Assembly (NCBI RefSeq): GCF_019091455.1
Contig: NZ_JAGXJN010000017.1
Span: 62,001 to 126,000, forward strand
Direction: 5' to 3'
Length of the DNA stretch: 64,000 nucleotides
Origin: Chitinophaga sp. GbtcB8
Lineage (GTDB): Bacteria; Bacteroidota; Bacteroidia; Chitinophagales; Chitinophagaceae
A program made the position numbers and the translations under genes. The first letter of the stretch is position 1. Every line of letters starts with the position of its first letter. The notes under the pieces are model-generated. The model saw nothing but the letters and a program-made list of their open reading frames with translations. It was not told where the DNA came from and searched no databases. Positions 34,970 through 43,782 of the stretch are shown in pieces.

Positions 34970-35326
34970 ATGGAAGAGTTTATCGTAATAATGCGCCTGG
35001 ATATTTTAACCAAAGAAGCGCAGCCTTCCCCGGAACAAATGCAGGTGTATATGCAGCGGTATCATGATTGGGTGGGCGGCATTGCGGCACAGGATAAATT
35101 TGTTGGCGGCACAGGATTATCTAAAGAAGGCAAGGTGTTAAAGTTCAATGATGTGATGACCGATGGCCCTTATGCAGAGACCAAGGAATCCATTGCCGGC
35201 TTCATCACTATCCGGGCGAAAGACCTGGAAGAGGCCGTGAGCCTGGCTAAAGGCTGCCCTATCTTAAAAGGGGAGGGCAACACCGTAGAGGTTAGACAGA
35301 TCGTAACCGGACATAATAAAGTCTGA
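34970..35326 (+). CDS. YciI-like DGPF-domain protein
   Basis: The 118-residue protein shows the family hallmark DGPYAETKES (residues about 65-74), after FIVIMRLDIL and before AGFITIRAKDLEEAV. DGPF proteins have a ferredoxin-like fold and are typical neighbours and likely partners of ECF42-type sigma factors, one of which follows 39 bp downstream. Its biochemical role is unknown. Confidence 0.92.
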   Translation: MEEFIVIMRLDILTKEAQPSPEQMQVYMQRYHDWVGGIAAQDKFVGGTGLSKEGKVLKFNDVMTDGPYAETKESIAGFITIRAKDLEEAVSLAKGCPILKGEGNTVEVRQIVTGHNKV

Positions 35327-35365
35327 GTAATTTTCCCCCGTATATGTTACGGGGGAAATTCCATT

Positions 35366-36592
35366 ATGCAGCACACAACACTCATACCGCATTTATTCAG
35401 AACGGAGTACCGTAAAATAGTATCCGTGTTATGCCGGCATTTTGGCCTGCAGCAAATGGAAATTGCGGAAGACATAACCAGCGATACTTTTCTTACTGCT
35501 GCTGAAACCTGGCCGCTGAAAGGTATTCCGCAGCAGCCTGCGGCCTGGTTATACCATGTGGCTAAGAATAAAACAAAGAACTATTTACAGCGGGGCCTAT
35601 TGTTTGCCACTAAAATTTCACCGGATATAAAAAATAATTCCGCTGAAGGTTACGAGGAAGAAATTGACCTTTCCCCGCAAAACGTGAACGACAGCCAGCT
35701 GCAGATGATGTTTGCTGTATGCCACCCTGCTATTTCAAGGGAGGCGCAGATCGGGCTGTCACTACGTATTCTTTGCGGGTTTGGCATAGAAGAAATAGCC
35801 GATGCATTTTTAACCAGCAAGGAAACCGTTAATAAACGTTTATTCCGCGCCAAAGAAAAGCTGAAAGAGGAGAAGATCAATATTGAGCTGCCGCCGCCAG
35901 CTGCAATGAATGAGCGCCTGGAAGCCGTGCTTATCATCATTTATTTATTATTTAACGAGGGCTATTATTCCGTTAGCCAGAATAAAACCCTGCGCAAAGA
36001 TCTTTGCCTGGAAGCGATGCGCCTTTGTACCATGCTGGTGGAAAATGAAAGCACTAACAAACCGGCTGTAAATGCGCTGCTGGCGCCCATGTGTTTTCAT
36101 GCCTCCCGCTTTGATGCACGTATCAGTGAGCATGGTGAGCATATTTTATACGAAGAGCAAGATGCTAAGCTCTGGAATGCAGACCTGATCAGCAAAGGGG
36201 GTTATTTCTTAAACCGGGCTGCCAGCGGTAATGAACTTTCAAAATACCACCTGGAAGCCGGTATTGCTTACTGGAACACCCAAAAGGAGGATACCAAAGA
36301 GAAATGGGCGAATATTTTATACTTCTATAACCGCCTGTTGCAAATAGCCTACTCGCCCATTGCAGCGCTGAACAGAACATATGCGCTGGCAAAAGTGAAT
36401 GGGAAGCAGGCGGGGATTGCTGCTGCGGAGCAGCTGGAGCTAACCAGCAATCATTTTTATTTTGCGCTGCTGGGTGAGCTGTATACAGGAGTTGATGCGG
36501 CAAAGGCAAAGGAATATTATGAAAAGGCATTAGTGCTGGCAAAAACAGAAGCAGATAAGACAGCCATCAGGAAGAAACTGGATCATTTATAA
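35366..36592 (+). CDS. ECF42-type RNA polymerase sigma factor with C-terminal DUF6596 domain
   Basis: The 408-residue protein has sigma region 2 (ITSDTFLTAAETWP... with AAWLYHVAKNKTKNYL) and region 4 (FGIEEIADAFLTSKETVNKR), then a long C-terminal extension with FNEGYYS, LAPMCFHASRFDAR and NRTYALAKVNG. This architecture is the ECF42 group, which has no classical anti-sigma factor; the extension itself, and perhaps the DGPF partner, are thought to control activity. It is clustered with DGPF and DHFR-like genes. Confidence 0.92.
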   Translation: MQHTTLIPHLFRTEYRKIVSVLCRHFGLQQMEIAEDITSDTFLTAAETWPLKGIPQQPAAWLYHVAKNKTKNYLQRGLLFATKISPDIKNNSAEGYEEEIDLSPQNVNDSQLQMMFAVCHPAISREAQIGLSLRILCGFGIEEIADAFLTSKETVNKRLFRAKEKLKEEKINIELPPPAAMNERLEAVLIIIYLLFNEGYYSVSQNKTLRKDLCLEAMRLCTMLVENESTNKPAVNALLAPMCFHASRFDARISEHGEHILYEEQDAKLWNADLISKGGYFLNRAASGNELSKYHLEAGIAYWNTQKEDTKEKWANILYFYNRLLQIAYSPIAALNRTYALAKVNGKQAGIAAAEQLELTSNHFYFALLGELYTGVDAAKAKEYYEKALVLAKTEADKTAIRKKLDHL

Positions 36593-36613
36593 TCCTATTT
36601 TTTACGTATCTTA

Positions 36614-38455
36614 ATGAAAATCACCGTGCCCATGAAAGAGTCCCGGAAATTCCCTCAACCGGATCAGCAGTCTCCCCGTTCCATACAGGGCAATGCTGCA
36701 AAAAAAGGCGCAGCATTACCCGCTGTTACGCCAATGCAGTTCGCCGGATTTGGCGCACATGTTGCACCCGCTGAACAAACAGCCGTTTCCGTAATAACCG
36801 CCACTACAGGGCTTAATGGAGGTGATGTAAAATTACCTTTTAACAAAGGTATAGGCAGCGCTACGGAAAAGGCCACACAGATAAGCGCGGAAATTGATAA
36901 TACCACTGTTTCAAGCGCCAAGCGTGAGGATGACAAGAACCAGCTGAGCAAAATTACAGGGATGGCACGTGATGAGGCTTTTATACTATTAGGGGTGGAT
37001 CCGCAAAAATTTTATGATGCAGGGCACCTGGTAGGCGACCAGCTGCTCAAAAAACTGGGCGCCAAATATTCATTCGTGCCCAAAAATCTGGCCCCTCAAA
37101 CATCCGCTTTTAACTCACCCGCTTATGCCAATATTATGGAGGAACCCATTAAAGCAGCAGCAGAAGCAGGGAAAACAATTGATATGCAGGTGGCGCTTGA
37201 ATATCCCAAACCTTATACAGTACCCGTATCTACTATACTGAACAGGGGCATCATTGAGGACGAGAAATATACGGTAGACGAAATTGCGGGAACAGCAACA
37301 ATAGGGAGCAAAGTGCTGAATCTTAATGATCAGTTAACCTTTCCTCGCCGTATTCCTAAAAAATGGGCGCTAACGGCGAATGTAAAAAGCGGAACAGATA
37401 CCTTACCAGCTTTTACCCAGAATAAAACCGACAAATCTGTGAGGCGCCTGGTAGATGGCCCTGAGCTGGACAAAAAGAACCTGTCCCTGAAGATCCCTTA
37501 TAAGTATAGTGTGGAAGGTATTGACATGAGCAATTTAAGGGTGGTAGTGGATCCTACCCCAGTAACCATCTCCTTTGCGGAAGTAAGGTCCCGCATCCTG
37601 AAGGCCCGTCAATGGAAGCCGCCTGTGGAAGATAAGCTCAATAAGCACGAGCTGTCTGGTGCGCTGAACTATTTCTTCCCGAATGTAGAAGACCAGGAGC
37701 TGGGTGAGTTCTTCGGGATAGTGAAAAGAGAAGATTTTGCTACACTCCGGTATATAACCAGGGGCATGGTGCTCTCTATGGCAGAGATAGCGGGTACGGA
37801 TATATCTTTTGATGAGCTGAGCTTATTTGGCCAGCGCTTATTTATAGAAATGAATAAGGCGGAGGAGAGTTATGCCAAACAGGACGACGCACAACTAAGG
37901 ATCCACCTGCATAATGCACGCGCCGCACTGGACGATTTCCGGGAAACTACCGCAGCACTGGTGGAAGCATCAGACAAAATAAAAGATCATATAAGTATTA
38001 AACTGAAGCAGGTTTCAGCTGCCAGCCAGCAGCTTAACATCGGGACACTTTCAGTAATGGCAAAATGCTCGCACTCATTCAGCAAAACAAGCCTCACTAA
38101 ACAAATGCAGCTTAACGGGTATATCATGAATGCAACCAACGCCATGTGGGCCAACAACCTAACCACTGTGCTGGAAAACCTGGTGCAGGCAGATAAATTA
38201 TTACAGGAATGTTTTACAGACCTGGAACAGGAACGGCAGCGGATAGAAGCGGAAGAAAGAGAAAAACAGGCGCCAACCCCGATGTTAATGCTAACAGATA
38301 CACCGTTTAATCCGTTCATGGGCCTGCCGCAAACATCGCTAACCCTGGATCAGGAAACTCCTAACCTGGAGGGGGATGGGCCGCCTCTTAAAAAAAGAAA
38401 GCTGAATGAAAAAAAGGATGGCGATCTTAATGATCCCGGTAACCAAACTTCATAA
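36614..38455 (+). CDS. Putative polymorphic-toxin/effector with DNA/RNA non-specific endonuclease domain
   Basis: A 613-residue protein without signal peptide. Residues 135-170 carry the beta-beta-alpha-metal nuclease signature: DAGHLVGDQL (catalytic His 138) and PKNLAPQTSAFNSPAYANIME (N..PQ....N..A...E), which parallels DRGH and NITPQKSDLN in Serratia-type nucleases. Residues 1-60 are a Gln/Pro/Ala-rich header (KFPQPDQQSPRSIQGNAAKK) similar in feel to headers of Bacteroidota polymorphic toxins and contractile-injection cargo. The middle (330-550) is helical with an E/R-rich coiled coil at 533-552. The tail (590-601, PPLKKRKLNEKK) is a basic cluster resembling a monopartite nuclear localisation signal. 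It starts 21 bp after the sigma factor stop. No immunity gene follows. Confidence 0.7.
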   Translation: MKITVPMKESRKFPQPDQQSPRSIQGNAAKKGAALPAVTPMQFAGFGAHVAPAEQTAVSVITATTGLNGGDVKLPFNKGIGSATEKATQISAEIDNTTVSSAKREDDKNQLSKITGMARDEAFILLGVDPQKFYDAGHLVGDQLLKKLGAKYSFVPKNLAPQTSAFNSPAYANIMEEPIKAAAEAGKTIDMQVALEYPKPYTVPVSTILNRGIIEDEKYTVDEIAGTATIGSKVLNLNDQLTFPRRIPKKWALTANVKSGTDTLPAFTQNKTDKSVRRLVDGPELDKKNLSLKIPYKYSVEGIDMSNLRVVVDPTPVTISFAEVRSRILKARQWKPPVEDKLNKHELSGALNYFFPNVEDQELGEFFGIVKREDFATLRYITRGMVLSMAEIAGTDISFDELSLFGQRLFIEMNKAEESYAKQDDAQLRIHLHNARAALDDFRETTAALVEASDKIKDHISIKLKQVSAASQQLNIGTLSVMAKCSHSFSKTSLTKQMQLNGYIMNATNAMWANNLTTVLENLVQADKLLQECFTDLEQERQRIEAEEREKQAPTPMLMLTDTPFNPFMGLPQTSLTLDQETPNLEGDGPPLKKRKLNEKKDGDLNDPGNQTS

Positions 38456-38492
38456 TCACTTAACATAAAACCTCATGCTCCTTATCTAACTT

Positions 38493-38509
38493 CACACTTT
38501 AAAAGTGTG
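38493..38509. promoter_or_regulatory. 17-bp palindrome upstream of the ECF sigma gene
   Basis: CACACTTT, one A, AAAGTGTG form a perfect 8+1+8 palindrome 24 bp before the ATG at 38533. It could be an operator or a short hairpin in the leader. Confidence 0.3.
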
Positions 38510-38532
38510 CTCCCAATTGCTCATTAGCCAAC

Positions 38533-39096
38533 ATGCGTAAACTAACTGATAAGGAATTACTGCAACGTATTCAGCAGGATGATGTATCTGCATTTGAAAC
38601 GCTGTACCTGCGCCTGTGGGAATCGTTGTTCGTATTTGCCATGAAACGGCTGGGGTCAGAAGATGATGCGGAAGATGTGGCGCAGGAAGTATTTGCCAGT
38701 CTCTGGGCCAAACGCCACTCCCTGCAGATCAGGGAAAATTTTGACGCCTACCTTTACTCCGCCGTTAAATATAAAGTGATCAACAAAATAGCAGCCATGC
38801 TGCAAAACCCTGAAAAGCTGGAGCTGGTGCGGGAATCCCTGCTGCCCGCTGTGGATAATGCCGCTGAAACATTACAATCCAAAGAATTACAGGCAATTGT
38901 TAACCAGGAAGTACAATCCCTGCCGGAAAAAATGCGGGAAGTATACTTATTATATATAGAACAGCACCGCTCCGTGGCCGACATTGCCCGCGTACTTTCC
39001 CTCTCTGAACAAACCGTACGCAACCAGCTGGGCCTGGCCAGAACCCGCTTAAAGAAGTCGTTGCAGCACGCTATGCTGTTCACTTTTCTTTGTTAA
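38533..39096 (+). CDS. ECF RNA polymerase sigma factor (FecI-like)
   Basis: The 187-residue protein has region 2 (FETLYLRLWESLFVFAMKRL, DAEDVAQEVFASLWAKR) and region 4 (SLPEKMREVYLLYIE, SVADIARVLSLSEQTVRNQL). It is followed by a FecR anti-sigma gene and a SusC with an STN domain, the standard arrangement for substrate-induced control of a SusC/SusD locus. It would direct transcription of the downstream operon when its anti-sigma partner is triggered. Confidence 0.95.
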   Translation: MRKLTDKELLQRIQQDDVSAFETLYLRLWESLFVFAMKRLGSEDDAEDVAQEVFASLWAKRHSLQIRENFDAYLYSAVKYKVINKIAAMLQNPEKLELVRESLLPAVDNAAETLQSKELQAIVNQEVQSLPEKMREVYLLYIEQHRSVADIARVLSLSEQTVRNQLGLARTRLKKSLQHAMLFTFLC

Positions 39097-39165
39097 TATT
39101 TCCTTAACATTCGGATATGGTTAAAAGATGGTTTTACCGGACATATAGGTAAAGACGCTTTTTTA

Positions 39166-40131
39166 ATGGACATAAACGGGTTTGAACAGGTTGTAGAAAG
39201 ATATCTGAACGGACAGGCTACCAATGAAGATCTGCTGTTGATAGAACAATGGCTGCAACAAACGGGCAATAAAGAGTATGAGCTAACAGCAGAAAAGAAA
39301 AAGATCATTGCCGGGCGCCTGCTGCCGCGGCTAAAAGCCATTACCCAAACCGCAGCACCCGGAGCGCGGAAGCCCTTACACCTGTTCCCCAAACGTTTGG
39401 TACGTATTGCAGCCGCCATCCTGGTCCTTATTACTACCGGCACACTGGGCTGGATATTCCGGCAGCCGCTGGCAGACCGTATTGCACCTGTAGCAATGAA
39501 CACCGTTAAAGCAGGCCCTTACGAAATAAAAAAAGTACAGCTGCCGGATCAGACAATGGTTACGCTGAATACCGGCGCATCTGTCAGCTACCCGGTTGCT
39601 TACCGTGGCAAACAGCGGACAGCTACCGTAGAAGGAGAAGCTTTTTTTGAAATAGCAGCAGATAAACACAAACCCTTTATTGTACATACACCCTCGCTGG
39701 ATGTAACCGTACTGGGAACCTCCTTTGTGGTAAAGGAACAACAACACTTTGTTACCGTAAGCGTAATAACCGGTAAAGTAAAAGTAGCAGCAGCAGAACA
39801 ATCACTGGCAGCGCTGGAAGCCGGCCGGCAGGTACAGTATAATAAACAATCGCATAAGGCAGCATTGCAGCCCGTAGATATACAGCAGGTAATGGCCTGG
39901 ACCCGGCATAGTTTTTCTTTCCAGGAAGTGCCGCTGGAACAGGTACTGCAGGCCATTGCACAAAAATGGAATGTAAAGCTGGAACTACCGGGCGTAGCAT
40001 CCGGGAAGGAGTTCTCCGGCGATTTTAGTAACAACGATAGTTTGGATGATATGATGGCAGCCCTGGCGCTGGCCACCGGCATTCATTGGGAAAAAACAGG
40101 AACAGGGATCATCAGGATAACCTATCCCTAA
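39166..40131 (+). CDS. FecR-family anti-sigma factor
   Basis: The 321-residue protein has a short cytoplasmic part (1-78) that would hold the sigma factor, a membrane helix at about 80-98 (IAAAILVLITTGTLGWIF), the FecR domain (KVQLPDQTMVTLNTGASVSY, VEGEAFFEIAADK, VLGTSFVVKE) and a C-terminal DUF4974-like domain from about 250. The periplasmic part receives the signal from the STN domain of the SusC at 40253. It lies 69 bp after the sigma gene. Confidence 0.95.
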   Translation: MDINGFEQVVERYLNGQATNEDLLLIEQWLQQTGNKEYELTAEKKKIIAGRLLPRLKAITQTAAPGARKPLHLFPKRLVRIAAAILVLITTGTLGWIFRQPLADRIAPVAMNTVKAGPYEIKKVQLPDQTMVTLNTGASVSYPVAYRGKQRTATVEGEAFFEIAADKHKPFIVHTPSLDVTVLGTSFVVKEQQHFVTVSVITGKVKVAAAEQSLAALEAGRQVQYNKQSHKAALQPVDIQQVMAWTRHSFSFQEVPLEQVLQAIAQKWNVKLELPGVASGKEFSGDFSNNDSLDDMMAALALATGIHWEKTGTGIIRITYP

Positions 40132-40252
40132 GAAAGCCAGCACCTCCAGGTGAGCAAGTTTAGCAGACGTAATTTTTTCATTGACCGCAATGAACAGGGC
40201 ATCGCATTTTTAAAAATAAGTGAACGCATTAACAACCAGACAATAAATACTT

Positions 40253-43200
40253 ATGTACCGGACAAAAAAAGTTTTTACAAATTGGGGCAATCGTATGCAG
40301 CGCGCCTGCATACTGATGGCAGGTTTGCTTCTATACCTGCTGCCGGCCATGGGTTTTACCCAAACGGCGAAATTAGCAGAGAGAAGAATATCGATTGAGC
40401 TGGCAAATGAAGAGCTGACCGCAGCCATACATAAAATTGAGAAAAAGGTCAACGCTCATTTTATGTATGATGCATCTGAATTAAAAAAGCTGGATAAAAA
40501 GATCACCGGCACATACCGGAATGAAACCGTGGCTATGGTGCTTTCAAACATCTTATCCGGTACCGGTTTTGGATATGAGCAGCTAAAAGAAAAAATTATT
40601 ATTCACCGCCTGGCCAATACCCAGGCGGACAACAAAACCACGCAGGCCGGCGCCAACAGGGAAGATATTGTAGTGCGCGGCCGGGTAATTGATGAAAAGG
40701 GAGAACCTTTAATAGGTGTGAACATTAAAGCTAAGCACAGCCGCCAGGGAACGGTGAGTGATAAGAATGGTTTTTATACCATTACACTGCCTGCTGATCA
40801 GGGTGTGCTGATCTTTTCCTTTGTAGGATACACCAGCCGTGAGATCACCGTGGAAAGAACACAGGTGGTGGACCTTCGGCTGGCGCCTGACTCCAAAGGC
40901 CTGAATGAAGTAGTAGTAACCGCTTTGGGAATAAAACGTGAGGAGAAAGCGCTGGGTTATGCCACTACTGTAGTGCAGGGAGAGCAGCTTACTGAAACCC
41001 TGCCGGCTAACTGGACAGAGGCGTTGTCCGGAAAAGTAGCGGGCCTTAACCTGGTAAGATCAAATGCAGGACCCACCGGTTCCAATAAAATTATACTGCG
41101 TGGCGAGAATAACCTTACCGGCGATAATGAAGCGCTGATAGTAGTGGATGGGGTGGTGATAAACCAGGGCAGCGGCCGCCGTACCGGCGTTGCCGGTGAA
41201 AGTCCGTATGGCACGGGCAGCGATAATATGCCGGCAGATTATGGCACTGGTTTGAATGATATTAACCCGGAAGATATAGCGGCTGTTACGGTGCTGAAAG
41301 GACCCGGTGCAGCGGCCCTGTACGGGCAGCGCGGCGCCAACGGGGCTATTATTATCACTACAAAATCAGGCAGCAGCAAAAGAAAAGGCTGGGGCGTTAC
41401 CTTTACCTCCAACGCATCCATGGAGCAGGTGAACCGCTGGCCTGATCTGCAGTATGAATACGGACAAGGGCTGGCCGGTGCGGATTATTATTCCTATGGC
41501 GCGTCTGCTGATGGCGCCAGCACCAGCGGCACCAGCTCTGCCTACGGTCCCCGTTTCGATGGGCAACAGTTTTACCAGTATGATCCCGTAACACAGGCGC
41601 AGGGTACTACAAAAACACCCTGGGTGCCTTATAAGAACGTAAACAAGTATTTTAATACCGGGCAAACCCTTACCAACACCATCAGCTTAGATGGTGGTAC
41701 TGATAAAACCACCGCACGTTTTTCCTTTACCAATGTTGCTAACGATTGGATAGTACCCAATACCGGTTATAAACGGAATACCGTTGCATTGTCTGTAAAC
41801 TCAAAGGTGAATGATAAGCTGCAGATATCGTCCAAGATCAATTACACCAATAAGTGGAGCGATAACCTGCCGGGATCAGGATATGGCAACCAGTCTATTA
41901 TGTACTGGTATATATTCTGGCAGCCCAATGCCAATATAGACTGGCTGAAGAATTACTGGGCAAATGGCAAGGAAGGGCGCGCCATAAAATATCCTTATAG
42001 CTCCTACCCGGAAAACCCCTATGCAATAGCCTATGAGTTTATCAATAGTTCCAACAGGCACGGAGCCACGGGTAATGTGCAGGCAGTGTACAGCATCACC
42101 AATGAATTAAGCCTGCTGGTGAGATCATCTGTAGACTTCAGCTATGAAGGGCGCGAGCAGAAACGCCCATATGATGCCGGTACAAAATATCCCCATGGCA
42201 GCTATCGCACACAGAATATTTTTTCTATGGAAGCCAGCAGTGATTTCCTGCTGAAATATGCAAAGAAAGTAAATGAGGACTTTGACTTTACCATAACAGC
42301 AGGTGGCAGCACACTTACCAATAACTATAACAGGGATGAGGTGCGCGCGGACTCGCTCGTGTATCCCGGGATCTATACCATGGCCAATGCAGCCGGTCCT
42401 TTAGTGACCATGCCCTGGAAAAGTAAATACAAGATCAACAGCTTTTACGGCATGATCACTGCCAGTTATAAAGACTTTTTGTTTGCGGACCTGACCGGCC
42501 GCCAGGACTGGAACAGTGTGCTGGCTTCCCCGGACCGTACAGACAATGCAGGATTCTTTTACCCTTCTGTTAGCATGAGCTTTATTCCATCTGAAGTATG
42601 GAAGCTGCCACGGTTCGTCAACTTTGCAAAGCTGCGGTTCTCTGCATCCAGCGTAGGCAGCGGGCAAACCATACCTTACCGTACCGCCTATACGTATCCT
42701 ACTGCCGGAAGCCAGTACAACGGTGGATTAGATAACCCTACCACATTGGCTAACCCGGACCTGAGGCCGCTGCGTACCATCACTTATGAAGCCGGCGCGA
42801 ATGTGAAAATGCTCAATAACCGCCTGGGCTTTGACCTGGCCCTGTATACCGGCAGCACCAAAGACCAGATCCTGGAACGCATTGTAGACCGTGCTTCGGG
42901 TTATGCGAAAGAGATCATTAACGTGGGCAAGGTGAATAACAGCGGCATAGAGCTGGCAGTGAACGGTACGCCCTTGGCAATAAAGAATTTTAAATGGAAC
43001 ACCAATATCGTATTCTCCTCTAACCGTAACATCATTAAAGAGCTGGCAGATAGCTCCGTGGTATTACGTACCGGTAACGTTGGCGGCGGCCAGATCGTAG
43101 CAAAGCAAGGCGGCACCATGGGCGCGCTGTACGGAAAAGGTTATGTGCGCGCACCGGATGGGCAGATCGTATATGACGCCAATACAGGTTTTGCGCTGCT

Positions 43201-43771
43201 TTCAGAAGATGTGAAATACCTGGGTAATGTTACCCCCAAATGGAAGCTGGGTTTCAGCAACGATTTCCAGTATAAGCAATTTCATTTAGGCCTGCTGTTC
43301 GATGCGCAGTATGGTGCGGTAGCGCATTCACTGATGCATTACAAGATGGTGGAACAGGGTAAGCTGGCAAAAACACTGCCCGGAAGATATAGCGGTATTA
43401 TAGGCAATGGCGTAATAATGGAAGCTGATGGAAAATACCGCAAGAATGATGTAACGGCAACGGATGTAGATGGTTACTACCGTTCCCACTGGGGCGCGGA
43501 TAATGCAGAAGGCAGCACCTTCAGCACTGATTTTGTAAAATTCAGGGAAGCCCGCCTGGATTATACCGTGAACTCGCAAATACTCAGGAGACTGGGTTTG
43601 CAGAAATTGCTGATAGGGATCTATGGCCGTAACCTCTATACCTGGTCAAAATGGCCCATGTTCGATCCTGAATTTGGTACGCTTAACGGATCTGATATCC
43701 TGACTGGTTTTGAGGTGGGGCAGTTCCCATCCACACGCTCCTATGGCATTAACCTGGTTGTTGGACTTTAA
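40253..43771 (+). CDS. SusC/RagA-family transporter with STN signalling domain
   Basis: The 1172-residue protein has a signal peptide (about 15-35), an STN/secretin-TonB domain (about 45-120, ISIELANEELTAAIHKIEKK), a carboxypeptidase-regulatory-like domain (about 140-215, VRGRVIDEKGEPLIGVNIKA), a TonB box region (LNEVVVTALGIKREEKALGY) and the plug and barrel (VLKGPGAAALYGQRGANGAI). The STN domain marks it as a transducer that signals to the FecR encoded upstream. ATG 40253 is used; ATG 40295 would also leave a signal peptide. Its SusD partner follows 11 bp downstream. Confidence 0.96.
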   Translation: MYRTKKVFTNWGNRMQRACILMAGLLLYLLPAMGFTQTAKLAERRISIELANEELTAAIHKIEKKVNAHFMYDASELKKLDKKITGTYRNETVAMVLSNILSGTGFGYEQLKEKIIIHRLANTQADNKTTQAGANREDIVVRGRVIDEKGEPLIGVNIKAKHSRQGTVSDKNGFYTITLPADQGVLIFSFVGYTSREITVERTQVVDLRLAPDSKGLNEVVVTALGIKREEKALGYATTVVQGEQLTETLPANWTEALSGKVAGLNLVRSNAGPTGSNKIILRGENNLTGDNEALIVVDGVVINQGSGRRTGVAGESPYGTGSDNMPADYGTGLNDINPEDIAAVTVLKGPGAAALYGQRGANGAIIITTKSGSSKRKGWGVTFTSNASMEQVNRWPDLQYEYGQGLAGADYYSYGASADGASTSGTSSAYGPRFDGQQFYQYDPVTQAQGTTKTPWVPYKNVNKYFNTGQTLTNTISLDGGTDKTTARFSFTNVANDWIVPNTGYKRNTVALSVNSKVNDKLQISSKINYTNKWSDNLPGSGYGNQSIMYWYIFWQPNANIDWLKNYWANGKEGRAIKYPYSSYPENPYAIAYEFINSSNRHGATGNVQAVYSITNELSLLVRSSVDFSYEGREQKRPYDAGTKYPHGSYRTQNIFSMEASSDFLLKYAKKVNEDFDFTITAGGSTLTNNYNRDEVRADSLVYPGIYTMANAAGPLVTMPWKSKYKINSFYGMITASYKDFLFADLTGRQDWNSVLASPDRTDNAGFFYPSVSMSFIPSEVWKLPRFVNFAKLRFSASSVGSGQTIPYRTAYTYPTAGSQYNGGLDNPTTLANPDLRPLRTITYEAGANVKMLNNRLGFDLALYTGSTKDQILERIVDRASGYAKEIINVGKVNNSGIELAVNGTPLAIKNFKWNTNIVFSSNRNIIKELADSSVVLRTGNVGGGQIVAKQGGTMGALYGKGYVRAPDGQIVYDANTGFALLSEDVKYLGNVTPKWKLGFSNDFQYKQFHLGLLFDAQYGAVAHSLMHYKMVEQGKLAKTLPGRYSGIIGNGVIMEADGKYRKNDVTATDVDGYYRSHWGADNAEGSTFSTDFVKFREARLDYTVNSQILRRLGLQKLLIGIYGRNLYTWSKWPMFDPEFGTLNGSDILTGFEVGQFPSTRSYGINLVVGL

Positions 43772-43782
43772 TTTGAAAAATA

